Shown: positions 31,626-41,449, counted from the first letter of the stretch. The stretch: DNA of 64,000 nucleotides from Gammaproteobacteria bacterium (GCA_026706895.1 JAPOXW010000006.1:62001-126000), one strand, 5' to 3'. Translations and numbers: made by a program. Notes: generated from the letters alone by a model not told the origin.

Positions 31626-33356
31626 TCAGCCACCCACCGCCACCAACCACAGGCACTGGTACGGCGCCAGCGTCAGATCCAGATGACGGTGATGGACCCG
31701 GATCCGGCTTTGCCCGATCAGGTCGTCCACCGCACGCGGCAACCCCAGCGGATCTGTGTCCAGATTCACGCGCTGTGGCTGTGGCGTGATGTTGCAGAGC
31801 ACCAGAATTTTCTGTTGTGAAGACTCCCGAACCAGGCCGAGAAACCCCGAGCCAAGAACCAACGGGGTCATCGACGCCTGCGGCGCGAACGCGGGCTGCC
31901 CGGTCCGTAAGCGAATCAGGCCGAGCAGAGCCTCCAATACTTCCCGCCTCGGATGCCCTAGCTCGTCCAATTGCTGTTCAAGCGCTGCCCGATCCAATTG
32001 GCCGCGGTTGACCGAGCGTGCGCGTCCGGTCGCACGTGCCTTCTCCTCGTCGTTCGGTGAAGCCAGCAAGCTGTGAATGTAGAACGCCGGAATCCCCGGA
32101 AGCGACAGAAGGATCACATGCGCGCATAGCATCCGGGCGATCTGCAAGTCATCTTCGCCGAAACGGGTGCCACGCAAGGCATCAAACAGGGTGATGTTAA
32201 TCTCGTAGGGGTGTTCGCGTCCATCATCGCCGGTCCGGGTGCTGATTCGCCCACCGAAGCGGCGCATCGTCTGCAGGAGATCCTCCAATTCCGCCGGGGT
32301 GACGATTCCCTCGACCGGACGTACGCCGATGCCGTCGTGGGAGGCGATGAAATTCAGGAAGGTGCAGCCCGTCGGCAATTCCGGCCAATCGCGGAGCCAC
32401 CGGTTCAGGTAGACAGAACTGCCGCGGTGAAGAGCCTGCAGCACCAAGGATGGCAACGCAAACTGGTAGACCAAATCCGCCTCATCTCCTGCACCGAAGT
32501 AGCTCAGGTTCTCGTCCTGCGGAACATTGGTTTCGGTGACGAGCCGACAGGCCGGCGCGTGTGCCCTGAGAATGGCGTGAAGCAGACGGACAATGCGGTG
32601 CGTATGGGGCAGGTGGATGCAACTCGTCCCCGGCTCCTTCCACAGGTAGGCGACTGCGTCCAGCCGCAGCAGGCGCGTGCCGACAGCTACGTATTGCGCC
32701 ATCACGTCGATGACCTCAAGCAGGACTTCCGGGTTGTGGTAATTGAAGTCCAATTGGTCGTCGCTGAATGTGGTCCAAACGCCGCGACCTTGCGGATCAT
32801 TCGGCAACGGGGTAATCAGCGGGGTCGCCCGTGGCCGAACAACTCCGGTCGTGTCCATTGCCGAATCCACCACGTGAAACCAGGGTTCCGCACTGGCATC
32901 GCCAGACCACAGACGTCGCGCTAGTAAGTGTTCCCGCGAGCAGTGATTAAGCACCAAGTCGGTCATCAGGTCGAATTTCCCGGCGATCCGGGAGACGTCT
33001 TCCCATCCACCCAGGTCGGGGCGTACTTCGCGATAGGACGAAACCGCAAAGCCGTCGTCCGAAGTGAACGGAAAATAGGGAAGCAGGTGCACCGCGCTGA
33101 ATGCGTCCTGCAGGCGGGTTTCCAGGAAGTTGGCCAGAGTGCGCAACGGCTCTTCCCCGGGTTTGGTCAGGGTGTCGCCATACGTGATCAGCAGCGTGTC
33201 CCGCTCTGACCAGTCCTGATCCGGGCGGCGGGACGCATATGCATGCTGTTTGAAGCTCGCGGCAATCCGCTCCTGCAGCGAATCCGCATCCGCATCCGGG
33301 TACAACGCCCGGAGATGTTCGACGATGGCGTTCACGCGTGGCGCTCCAGCGCCCAC
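31626..33356 (-). CDS. GH13_18-type sugar phosphorylase (sucrose/glucosylglycerate phosphorylase-like)
   Basis: HLLPYFPFTSDDGFAVSSYREVRPDLGGWEDVSRIA, LRLDAVAYLWKEPGTSCIHLPHTHRIV, VTETNVPQDENLSYFGAGDEADLVYQFALPSLVLQAL, FIASHDGIGVRP. Confidence 0.82.
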   Translation of the reverse strand: MGAGAPRVNAIVEHLRALYPDADADSLQERIAASFKQHAYASRRPDQDWSERDTLLITYGDTLTKPGEEPLRTLANFLETRLQDAFSAVHLLPYFPFTSDDGFAVSSYREVRPDLGGWEDVSRIAGKFDLMTDLVLNHCSREHLLARRLWSGDASAEPWFHVVDSAMDTTGVVRPRATPLITPLPNDPQGRGVWTTFSDDQLDFNYHNPEVLLEVIDVMAQYVAVGTRLLRLDAVAYLWKEPGTSCIHLPHTHRIVRLLHAILRAHAPACRLVTETNVPQDENLSYFGAGDEADLVYQFALPSLVLQALHRGSSVYLNRWLRDWPELPTGCTFLNFIASHDGIGVRPVEGIVTPAELEDLLQTMRRFGGRISTRTGDDGREHPYEINITLFDALRGTRFGEDDLQIARMLCAHVILLSLPGIPAFYIHSLLASPNDEEKARATGRARSVNRGQLDRAALEQQLDELGHPRREVLEALLGLIRLRTGQPAFAPQASMTPLVLGSGFLGLVRESSQQKILVLCNITPQPQRVNLDTDPLGLPRAVDDLIGQSRIRVHHRHLDLTLAPYQCLWLVAVGG

Positions 33357-34384
33357 GCGACGTGTTCGCGCACCAGTTCGCTGGGATGCCCGGCACGAAC
33401 CCGCAGCGCCATGACCGCGGCTTCATCGTGCGGCGCATTGCCGAGTGCCACGGCAACATTGCGCAGCCACTGGACATGCCCGATGCGGCGCATCGCCGTA
33501 CCTTCGGTGTGGCGCAGGTAGTCAGTCTCTTCCCAAGCCATCATCTCCACAAGCGACGACTTCTCGAGTGCGGCCCGCGGCTGGAAATCCTCTACCGAAG
33601 CCAGCCGGGCGTAGCGGTTCCACGGACAGACCAGTTGGCAGTCGTCGCAGCCGTAGACCCGGTTGCCGATCAGCGGTCGAAGCGGCAGCGGGATCGAACC
33701 CTTGAGCTCAATCGTCAGGTACGAGATGCAACGGCGCGCGTCCAGTTGATATGGCGCGACGATTGCCTGAGTCGGGCAGACGTCGATACAGGCGTGACAG
33801 TCCCCGCAGTGTTCTTCACGGGTCGGTGGATCGGGGACCAGCGGCAGGTCCGTGTAGATCTCACCAAGGAAAAACCAGGACCCGGCATCCTTGGCCAGCA
33901 GGTTGGTGTGTTTGCCGATCCAACCCAACCCGGCGCGTTCGGCCAATGCTTTCTCAAGCACCGGTGCGCTGTCGGTGAACACGCGATAGCCGAACGGGCC
34001 GGCCACTCCTTCGATGCGCTGAACCAAGTGCCGCAGGCGGCCTCGCAGCACCTTGTGATAGTCCCGGCCCAAGGCGTATCGGGATACGTAACCGCGGGTT
34101 GAATCCTCCAACGCCTGTTCCGCGTGATCCAGCCCGTGCGGGAGGTAATTGAGACGGACCGAAATCACCCGCTGCGTTCCGGGCACCAGCTCCCATGGGC
34201 GCGAGCGGCGCACCCCGTGGCGCTGCATGTAACCCATCTCGCCGTGCCAGCCGCGTGCCAACCAGTTCAGCAGGTGCGTCTCGTGCTCCTCCAGGTCCAG
34301 GTCGGCGATGCCTACCTGGTCGAAGCCCAGTTCCCGCCCCCATCGGTGGACGGCACGCGAGAGATCCGGCAGCGAATCAGGCAT
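33332..34384 (-). CDS. queG: Epoxyqueuosine reductase
   Basis: RLNYLPHGLDHAE...CGDCHACIDVCPTQAIVAPYQLDARRCISYLTIELKGSIP...YGCDDCQLVCPWNRYA (two 4Fe-4S motifs). Confidence 0.95.
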   Translation of the reverse strand: MPDSLPDLSRAVHRWGRELGFDQVGIADLDLEEHETHLLNWLARGWHGEMGYMQRHGVRRSRPWELVPGTQRVISVRLNYLPHGLDHAEQALEDSTRGYVSRYALGRDYHKVLRGRLRHLVQRIEGVAGPFGYRVFTDSAPVLEKALAERAGLGWIGKHTNLLAKDAGSWFFLGEIYTDLPLVPDPPTREEHCGDCHACIDVCPTQAIVAPYQLDARRCISYLTIELKGSIPLPLRPLIGNRVYGCDDCQLVCPWNRYARLASVEDFQPRAALEKSSLVEMMAWEETDYLRHTEGTAMRRIGHVQWLRNVAVALGNAPHDEAAVMALRVRAGHPSELVREHVAWALERHA

Positions 34385-34427
34385 GGCGACAAAAAGTCCC
34401 GGAAAAAGGCTTTACTATACTTGCATT

Positions 34428-36209
34428 GTGTGTGGAATCGCGGGAGAAAGGCATTTCCGGGGACCGGCCGATCCCGCCCGCATTGCCCGCATGCTCCTCC
34501 CTCTGGCCCGCAGGGGACCTGATCACGAAGGCCAGTGGCACCAGGGCCCGGTCGCATTGGGACACCGCCGCCTGTCGGTCATCGACCTGAATCCTCGGGC
34601 ACACCAGCCGTTGCTGGATCCCGATTCCGGACAGGTTCTGGTATTCAACGGCTGCATCTACAACTACCCGCAATTGCGGACGCAATTGAAGGAGCGCGGT
34701 CACCGCTTTCGCACCACAGGGGATAGCGAGGTCATCCTGAAAGCCTATGCCGAATGGGGTGAAGCTTGCGTCGAGCGCCTCCACGGCATGTTTGCCTTCG
34801 CCCTGTGGGATCCCCGCACGGAGCAGTTGTTTTTGGCTCGGGATCGGCTAGGCATCAAACCGCTTTATTACCACCAGACTCCCGATGCCTTCCGCTTCGC
34901 TTCCAACGTGCAGGCCCTGCTCGCCACCAGGGACGTGGACCTCACGCTTGACGAAGTCGCCTTGCACCATCACCTGAGTCTGCATGCGGTCGTTCCGGCC
35001 CCCCGCACCCTGCTGCGTTCCATCCGAAAACTTTCACCGGGCCATCACCTGACAGTCGATGCAGACGGTGCGATGAAAGAGGAGAGCTACTGGCAATTGG
35101 ATGCGCGAAATCCAGATTCTGCTCGCAACACGGAGGAATGGGTGGAACAGGTGCACGTCGAGCTTCGGGAGGCCGTGCGCAAGCGAATAGAGATCTCCGA
35201 CATCCCGGTCGGCGTGCTGCTGTCCGGCGGCCTGGACTCCAGCCTGCTGGTGGCCCTGCTGGCCGAGCATGGCTCCTCACCCATCCGCACCTACAGCATC
35301 GGCTTCGAGGATGCAGGCGGGGAAGCCGGGCATGAATTCGAATACTCGGACGCGGTCGCCCGGCACTACGACACCGAACATCACCGCTACTTCATCCGCA
35401 ACGACCAGTTGTTGGATCGCCTGGGCGAGGCCATCGGCTGCATGAGCGAACCCATGGTGGCCCAGGATGCGGCAGCGTTCTTCCTGCTGGCCGAGCAAGT
35501 CAAGCCGGATATCTCGGTCGTGCAGAGCGGACAGGGCGCGGACGAAGTGTTTGCCGGCTACTCCTGGTACCCGAAGATGCACGAGGAACAGGCGGACGGG
35601 CTGAATGCCTTCTGCCGCCATTACCTGGACCGCACTCATGATGAGTTCGGCGAAGCGCTGGCGCCGGAATGGATCGGCGAGGACCATACCCGGACGCTGC
35701 TCGCGGAGCGGCTTGAGTGCGGGCAGGATGTCGAATTCCTGAATGCCGTGCTGCGCATGGACGCGACCATGCTGATCACCGACGACCCGGTCAAACGGGT
35801 CGACAACATGACCATGGCGTGGGGGCTTGAGGCACGTGTACCGTATCTCGACCACCAATTGGTGGAGTGCGTCGCCGGAATGCCAGCGGAACTGAAGTTG
35901 CGCGACGGCGGCAAGTACCCGTTGCGTGCCCTGGCTCGGGCGCGACTGCCGGCAGAGGTGATCGACCGGCCGAAAGGGTATTTCCCGGTTCCGGCGCTCA
36001 AGTACGTGCAGGGGCCCTTCCTGGACTGGGCCCGGGAGGTTTTGAACCGGCCCGAATGCCTGAACCGCGGGCTGTTTCGAAGAGAATACCTTGATCGACT
36101 GCTTCAGGATCCCCTACGCTATCGAACCGCACTGGACGGCAGCCTGCTATGGCATGCGGCAGCATTGGAGTGCTGGCTACAGCAACACGTTGACGGGATC
36201 AATTCCTGA
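34428..36209 (+). CDS. Asparagine synthetase-like amidotransferase, N-acetylglutaminylglutamine (NAGGN) amidotransferase type
   Basis: GTG start giving (M)CGIAGERHF; LVFNGCIYNYPQLRTQLKERGHRF, SGGLDSSLLVALLA, EVIDRPKGYFPVPALKYVQGPFLDWARE, LLWHAAALECWLQQH resemble NAGGN amidotransferases. Confidence 0.78.
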   Translation: MCGIAGERHFRGPADPARIARMLLPLARRGPDHEGQWHQGPVALGHRRLSVIDLNPRAHQPLLDPDSGQVLVFNGCIYNYPQLRTQLKERGHRFRTTGDSEVILKAYAEWGEACVERLHGMFAFALWDPRTEQLFLARDRLGIKPLYYHQTPDAFRFASNVQALLATRDVDLTLDEVALHHHLSLHAVVPAPRTLLRSIRKLSPGHHLTVDADGAMKEESYWQLDARNPDSARNTEEWVEQVHVELREAVRKRIEISDIPVGVLLSGGLDSSLLVALLAEHGSSPIRTYSIGFEDAGGEAGHEFEYSDAVARHYDTEHHRYFIRNDQLLDRLGEAIGCMSEPMVAQDAAAFFLLAEQVKPDISVVQSGQGADEVFAGYSWYPKMHEEQADGLNAFCRHYLDRTHDEFGEALAPEWIGEDHTRTLLAERLECGQDVEFLNAVLRMDATMLITDDPVKRVDNMTMAWGLEARVPYLDHQLVECVAGMPAELKLRDGGKYPLRALARARLPAEVIDRPKGYFPVPALKYVQGPFLDWAREVLNRPECLNRGLFRREYLDRLLQDPLRYRTALDGSLLWHAAALECWLQQHVDGINS

Positions 36210-36228
36210 TCCGGGAATTCCGGGCTCG

Positions 36229-36735
36229 TCAGGCCGGATTTTTGGGCGTGTCTACCTCGCGCAAGGTGCAGACGGCAGGGCTCAATTCCTGCCAAGAACC
36301 GCAGTCCACATCCAGACGGACCACCGCACAGGTTGGAAGATCGCCCAAGACTTGATTGGCTAGGTACGCGACAACTCCGCTGGTTGCGGGATTGTGCCCG
36401 AAAATCGCAACCCGGTCGGCGGTATCGTCCAGTTCGTGCAACTCCCGAAGCAGGTCATTGGGCGAGAAGGTGTAGAAGCCCTTCCGCAGGCGGATATCCT
36501 CCGTGTCCATGCCCAGTGCCTCAGCGAAATACCCCGCAGTGTCCAGCGCCCGGCGGGCAACCGAACTGTACAGGGCGTCGATGCCCTCTTGGCGCTCCGC
36601 CAGCCGTCGCCCCATTTCCGGCGCATCCCGTTCCCCTCTCGGAGCCAGCGGACGTTCGACATCCGGGACGCTCCAATCGCTGCGATCGGACTTGGCATGG
36701 CGAACGAGGATTAGTTGGCGCATAAGCAAAATCAA
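36229..36735 (-). CDS. sixA: Phosphohistidine phosphatase SixA-like
   Basis: MRQLILVRHAKSDRSDWSVPDVERPLAPRGERDAPEMGRRL...FGHNPATSGVVAYL: RHG motif and catalytic His. Confidence 0.88.
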   Translation of the reverse strand: MILLMRQLILVRHAKSDRSDWSVPDVERPLAPRGERDAPEMGRRLAERQEGIDALYSSVARRALDTAGYFAEALGMDTEDIRLRKGFYTFSPNDLLRELHELDDTADRVAIFGHNPATSGVVAYLANQVLGDLPTCAVVRLDVDCGSWQELSPAVCTLREVDTPKNPA

Positions 36736-36785
36736 AAGGTCAGAAGTTTAGATATCCATAAAGCATTCCACCACAAATGTCAGTC

Positions 36786-37859
36786 CTAGGTAGGGCAAAC
36801 ATCCACACAATCTATAGCAAGATGAAAAATTTGTTTTGCTCCTTCGGTATAGCGGTCCGGCTCAACAAATTGCAAAGGTGTTGGGTATACAATCTGAACG
36901 TCTGCCAGAACCCCACGCAAGATACCAATAGCGACCGCTTGCATCTTGCTACCAGTCGGCGCAATTACGAAACGATCAAACATTGAGTGTCGCTGATACA
37001 GTTCCAGAATTAGATTAAGCGTTTCTCGATAATCTAAAGTGCTGGTTTCATGACTTTCTGCACGTTGTAGTGCCTTCATAGTTGATTCGTTCAATTGACT
37101 TATCGCTTTTGTGCGCCAAGCCATTTCTTCGTGTGGAGGCATTCCGTGGATTACATCATTGTGAGTAGGCTGAACCTCTTGAACAAGGTGTGACAATTGG
37201 CCGTGATCAAATGAAGGAAATGAAATGAGGCGGATGGTCCCTCCGAGCATAAAAACTGAGCTTAACTCTGGACTAGAGACAATCTCGAAAATTCCGCTAG
37301 AAATAAATGAGGGATTTGTATCATTCGTTGTACGTGCTTTTTCATACTCCTCCTTGTACTCTTGCTCAGACGGTGGATAGTTTTCCGCTTCTGTATACAA
37401 AATGTGAAATTTTTTCTTCCTCTTCATCAACTCCACAATAATTTGTACGATCAATAAGCGTGACATGCCCGAAACATCTAAAAAAATTTTCTCAAAATTC
37501 AATATATTATTAGCAAGAGTCAGTCCCATGCCTGATGGATATTCTCGATCATATTCGAACTCTTCGAAATTGAGGTTGTTTTCCCTGCAAAACTCCAGAC
37601 ATGTTGTTTCTTGGTTCTCCTCTATCTTGGGCAGATATCGAATCAATACAGTGTGGAAGTGTTTCGACGCCTCGCATGCTCTTTTTAGTCCAACTAGCGC
37701 CCTTTCCTCAAACCCCATTCCAACCACAATACAGTCCGCAGGACCAAGTGCAATATTGTCAATTGGTTCCAGCTCTGGCCAGTCGACCGAGGATAACCGC
37801 TCATCTTTTCTGAGCAAATCTTCTAGTACTTTTTCATCGCCCATTATCTTTCCTATCAA
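36786..37859 (-). CDS. Uncharacterised Rossmann-like protein (candidate sensor/effector; CARF-like resemblance speculative)
   Basis: ADCIVVGMGFEERALVGLKRACEA, FLDVSGMSRLLIVQIIVELMKRKKKFHILYTEAENYPPS, RFVIAPTGSKMQAVAIGILRG: alternating beta/alpha pattern. Overlaps the 3' end of the kinase-NTPase gene. Confidence 0.7.
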   Translation of the reverse strand: MIGKIMGDEKVLEDLLRKDERLSSVDWPELEPIDNIALGPADCIVVGMGFEERALVGLKRACEASKHFHTVLIRYLPKIEENQETTCLEFCRENNLNFEEFEYDREYPSGMGLTLANNILNFEKIFLDVSGMSRLLIVQIIVELMKRKKKFHILYTEAENYPPSEQEYKEEYEKARTTNDTNPSFISSGIFEIVSSPELSSVFMLGGTIRLISFPSFDHGQLSHLVQEVQPTHNDVIHGMPPHEEMAWRTKAISQLNESTMKALQRAESHETSTLDYRETLNLILELYQRHSMFDRFVIAPTGSKMQAVAIGILRGVLADVQIVYPTPLQFVEPDRYTEGAKQIFHLAIDCVDVCPT

Positions 37860-40323
37860 ACAAATTTTTTTGAGTTTTACTGTCTTTTCTCTTCACCCTC
37901 GGATTATTAGCACTTTTAATTCGCTTTCGCTTTTCGAAGGTGCTTGGGTCCGTTAGAAGCAACTCTATTTCATCATTCTCAAGTTGTATGGAGTCTCTTT
38001 TACTAAATGTGAGATTGAAATATGGCAATAAATAGCGCCTCAAATAAAGCCGAGGCACAACATCTCCACGGCGACTTTTCCCTCGAGAATCCATCATCAG
38101 GATTGAAAATCTAATTAGGTCATTTAAGAGATGTTGAGCATCATCGGATAAATGTAGAGCTTCATAGGGTTCTATTCTTGACGCTTGGTGCGGTGGATTC
38201 CCTTTTTCATTACGCGCATTGCGATATCGCATATAGGAACTCGCGACATTTCCTAGCGTACTGATGATTAGAGCAAGCTTTTCTCCATGGCGTGGCAAAT
38301 TTCGTACTGACTCTATAAATTCGCCTGCTGCTGTTCGAATAGTGCGAGACTGTCGAACAGATGAGATTCGTGGTACATCCTCGCTTGAAGAAAGGTCGCC
38401 TACATCTTCCACCATCTTGCCAACGAGTCGAATCATGTAATGTATATCGCCACTACACATCGCGGTCACTGTTTGAACTCCCCAATAAGTATTTTGACCC
38501 TTTCTTTCTCTGAATTGTCTTGCAGTATCATTTTCATTTCTCGGGTTATCGCCGAGTAATTCCATCAAGGAATCACATGGGAAATCCTTGACTTCGTGGA
38601 ATCGACGCTGAAAAAGATCTTCGAGAAAGCTCTGTACTTGACTACTATCGCTCTCCAAGTAGCGTAAGCCCAAATTTAATAAGTAATATTCTCGTTCTTC
38701 GACATACTGTTTTTCATCAACGTCTTTCCGCTCAAATGAAATTGGGCTCTCCGTAGACAATTTGAAAAACACATCCGCACTTCGGTGCATAAACAATCTA
38801 TTGAGATTTTGCTGCAATTTTTCCGTAATTTTAGGTGTTGAATAATCGTCAATAAAATAGAAAAAAGGACGTTCCTGTAAAAATGTAAATGTTTTTCTTA
38901 AGGCAGAACAAAATTTAAGCAATACTTCAGGGCCCATATAGCCTTTTATTGGCACTTCAGGCACATGACAAAACTGTTGTTTTTTAGCCGCGCGATCACG
39001 CTGCTTCACAAGCTTGTCAATTAATGCAGTAAATTGTCCAGCAGATGGTTCGGGGGGCTGCGTTAGCCCTATAATCTCCCACAATTCCTTCGTCACCTCA
39101 GGCTCTTTTTTCTCAAATTCTTCTTCAAAATATTTTTTCGCCCAAAAACTCACATGCCGTAAAGTTTCCGCCATAAGGCTCACAATAGCAAAATGCATTG
39201 GGATGTCGATAGCTTCTTGCCTTTCGGGTAGTTCGTAACGTGGAAATGAGAAATATAAATCATCGCAACGGTAATAGACACCTATAAACTGAAGTTGATC
39301 TGGATTATCTGATTCTGTGGAAATTTTGTAGTCTAGACTTAACGCCCGAAAAACCGTTGTTTTGCCGCAACCTCGTGGTCCAGTAAGCACAAGATTCGAT
39401 CGTGCTTGAATCTCCGTTAAACCCAATAATCGATCCGAATATAAATTCCTGAGCAATAAATGGGAATTACCCATCTGCTCACAGTTTGGATAATCAAACG
39501 GAGTCACCATCTTGGCTGATGTGTGCTCCCTTGTAGCCTCTTGAAAAGAGTTGTCTACTGTGCGCAATTTTGCATCTAGTTCTTTTGCATTCTGCGCTAA
39601 GGAATCAGCCAGAGAATCTGTCTCAATCAAATGCCTCTTCAAAAAATCATCTCGCAATATGCTGAGCACATAACGGTCACGTGATTGTTGCTTTTGATAG
39701 TCAATGCAAGACAACAAATCTTTCAGAGTATGTGCGATAGAAAGGTAATCATTAGTATGCGGTTTGGCGGTTACTCCAGCTACCCCAAAATCAGTAACTT
39801 TAAACGTTGGTCTACCAGTCAAATCAAACTCTGACTTGGAGACTAGTACATTACCCGAATGCAAATCACCATGTTTCATTCCGCGTAGGTCAAGTTCAAA
39901 CAATAGACTAAACATTGTCGTCAAAAATTTTTCTACAAAGGGAACATTTATGTCGTCACGATACTTTTTTATGTACTCTCTCAAAGACAATCCAGGCACG
40001 TACTGAAAAATGAATACCACAAAAGTGTTGCCTAGTTTGTCATCCTCCCAAAGTAGTGCGTTTATACACCGAACAACACTCTCGTTTTCCAACAAGTTGG
40101 CTTTTCTTGCCTCTTCCAAATAAATGTCACTTTGCTTCGGATCTACAGACAAATTTTCCTGTGGCACAAATTTGAATGCCAGATCTCCCGCCACCTCATC
40201 AGAATGAGCCCTATATACGTGGGCATTAAAACCAGAATCAACTTTATTAATTATTCTGTAGTTTGAAAACCCTGGGAGAGTTACATCTAAAAAATGATCA
40301 GAAGGAGGCAGGTACTTTCTCAT
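37834..40323 (-). CDS. Protein kinase-like domain fused to P-loop (ORC/CDC6-like AAA) NTPase
   Basis: Kinase motifs HGDLHSGNVLV and VTDFGVAG; Walker A LTGPRGCGKTTVFRAL; Walker B-like RPFFYFIDDYS; 829 aa. Confidence 0.82.
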   Translation of the reverse strand: MRKYLPPSDHFLDVTLPGFSNYRIINKVDSGFNAHVYRAHSDEVAGDLAFKFVPQENLSVDPKQSDIYLEEARKANLLENESVVRCINALLWEDDKLGNTFVVFIFQYVPGLSLREYIKKYRDDINVPFVEKFLTTMFSLLFELDLRGMKHGDLHSGNVLVSKSEFDLTGRPTFKVTDFGVAGVTAKPHTNDYLSIAHTLKDLLSCIDYQKQQSRDRYVLSILRDDFLKRHLIETDSLADSLAQNAKELDAKLRTVDNSFQEATREHTSAKMVTPFDYPNCEQMGNSHLLLRNLYSDRLLGLTEIQARSNLVLTGPRGCGKTTVFRALSLDYKISTESDNPDQLQFIGVYYRCDDLYFSFPRYELPERQEAIDIPMHFAIVSLMAETLRHVSFWAKKYFEEEFEKKEPEVTKELWEIIGLTQPPEPSAGQFTALIDKLVKQRDRAAKKQQFCHVPEVPIKGYMGPEVLLKFCSALRKTFTFLQERPFFYFIDDYSTPKITEKLQQNLNRLFMHRSADVFFKLSTESPISFERKDVDEKQYVEEREYYLLNLGLRYLESDSSQVQSFLEDLFQRRFHEVKDFPCDSLMELLGDNPRNENDTARQFRERKGQNTYWGVQTVTAMCSGDIHYMIRLVGKMVEDVGDLSSSEDVPRISSVRQSRTIRTAAGEFIESVRNLPRHGEKLALIISTLGNVASSYMRYRNARNEKGNPPHQASRIEPYEALHLSDDAQHLLNDLIRFSILMMDSRGKSRRGDVVPRLYLRRYLLPYFNLTFSKRDSIQLENDEIELLLTDPSTFEKRKRIKSANNPRVKRKDSKTQKNLFDRKDNGR

Positions 40324-40324
40324 A

Positions 40325-41449
40325 CTAACAATGCCTCTCGTATACCAAGATATATTCTTTTTTTACGCCAGAGGAGTTGCGTCTTGAACGTCTAATATCA
40401 GGAATTTGGTCGCTGATGATCTCCTTAATTCTCAAATTTGGTGCAGATTCGTCTAAAACTTCCGAAAGCACTTCCGAAGGAGAGCGGTTACCATTTCGCG
40501 TGGCCCTTTCACCAACCACGAAAACACACCGCCCATTTTTAGCTAGTGCCGTTGTGAGTATCCGGGCATAGGATGACATCATGCGGCGAAAATCTGTATC
40601 GCTGGTAAGTCGTGCATCAATGTGATCCTGAGTGTTTCCAGATAAAAACCAATTTCTCAAACGATTGTCGCGCCCATAATCAAGTGCATTCATGTAGGGT
40701 GGGCTCGTGATGAAACAGTTCACTGTGCATGGAAGATTGAGGCACTCGATAGTTGATCGACGAACCCCCACTACTAAGTTAGTATCTATCTTTTCGTAGC
40801 GTTTCAATGCACGTGCGACTTTCGCTTGAATGCGAGATTCGACACTTCGATATTCGTACATCTCAGGATAATTTTCTCGAGGAAATTTTTTTGATCTGAG
40901 ATAGGGGACAAGGTGGCTGCTTGGGAAAGATAGAAACCCTGGGCGCTGATGATGTAAAACACCTAGTAAACAAGCCAGCAAAAAATAATCTTTGCGCTTA
41001 CGCAATACAACCAGTAGTCCCAATATTTCTTTGAGTGTTTTAGGGTGATAGAAGTTACGTACCCAACTTGGAACCCGGCGAAGATCTATTCGACGTGATT
41101 GTGCGACTTTTAGTGCTTTATCCAATGCTGTACTTGCTTCTTCGAGATCACTAGGGGCATTCAGTTTCCCTTTAGTAAGAGTAATCGCATAAGGACTAAC
41201 ATCTGATGCGAAGACTTGCCGTCCCATCTGAACGCATTCAAGCGGAATTGTGCCACTGCCACAAAAAACATCTGCAACTATTTCTCCTCTTCTTGAATAC
41301 TCTGAAACTAGGTCGCGAGCGATGGAACTTTTCAACTTGCCAATATATGGTGAAAGTTGGTGCAACGTCGACTCGCTATGTGTGCAAGACTCCCGCCACT
41401 CTAGAGGCGCAGAATTAGGCTGGTCGATCAAACTCTGGTATGAACGCAT
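40325..41449 (-). CDS. DNA methyltransferase (N4-cytosine/N6-adenine type)
   Basis: Motif X/I region HQLSPYIGKLKSSIARDLVSEYSRRGEIVADVFCGSGTIPLEC; motif IV FITSPPYMNALDYGRDNRLRNWFLSG. 1 bp from the kinase-NTPase gene. Confidence 0.85.
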   Translation of the reverse strand: MRSYQSLIDQPNSAPLEWRESCTHSESTLHQLSPYIGKLKSSIARDLVSEYSRRGEIVADVFCGSGTIPLECVQMGRQVFASDVSPYAITLTKGKLNAPSDLEEASTALDKALKVAQSRRIDLRRVPSWVRNFYHPKTLKEILGLLVVLRKRKDYFLLACLLGVLHHQRPGFLSFPSSHLVPYLRSKKFPRENYPEMYEYRSVESRIQAKVARALKRYEKIDTNLVVGVRRSTIECLNLPCTVNCFITSPPYMNALDYGRDNRLRNWFLSGNTQDHIDARLTSDTDFRRMMSSYARILTTALAKNGRCVFVVGERATRNGNRSPSEVLSEVLDESAPNLRIKEIISDQIPDIRRSRRNSSGVKKEYILVYERHC

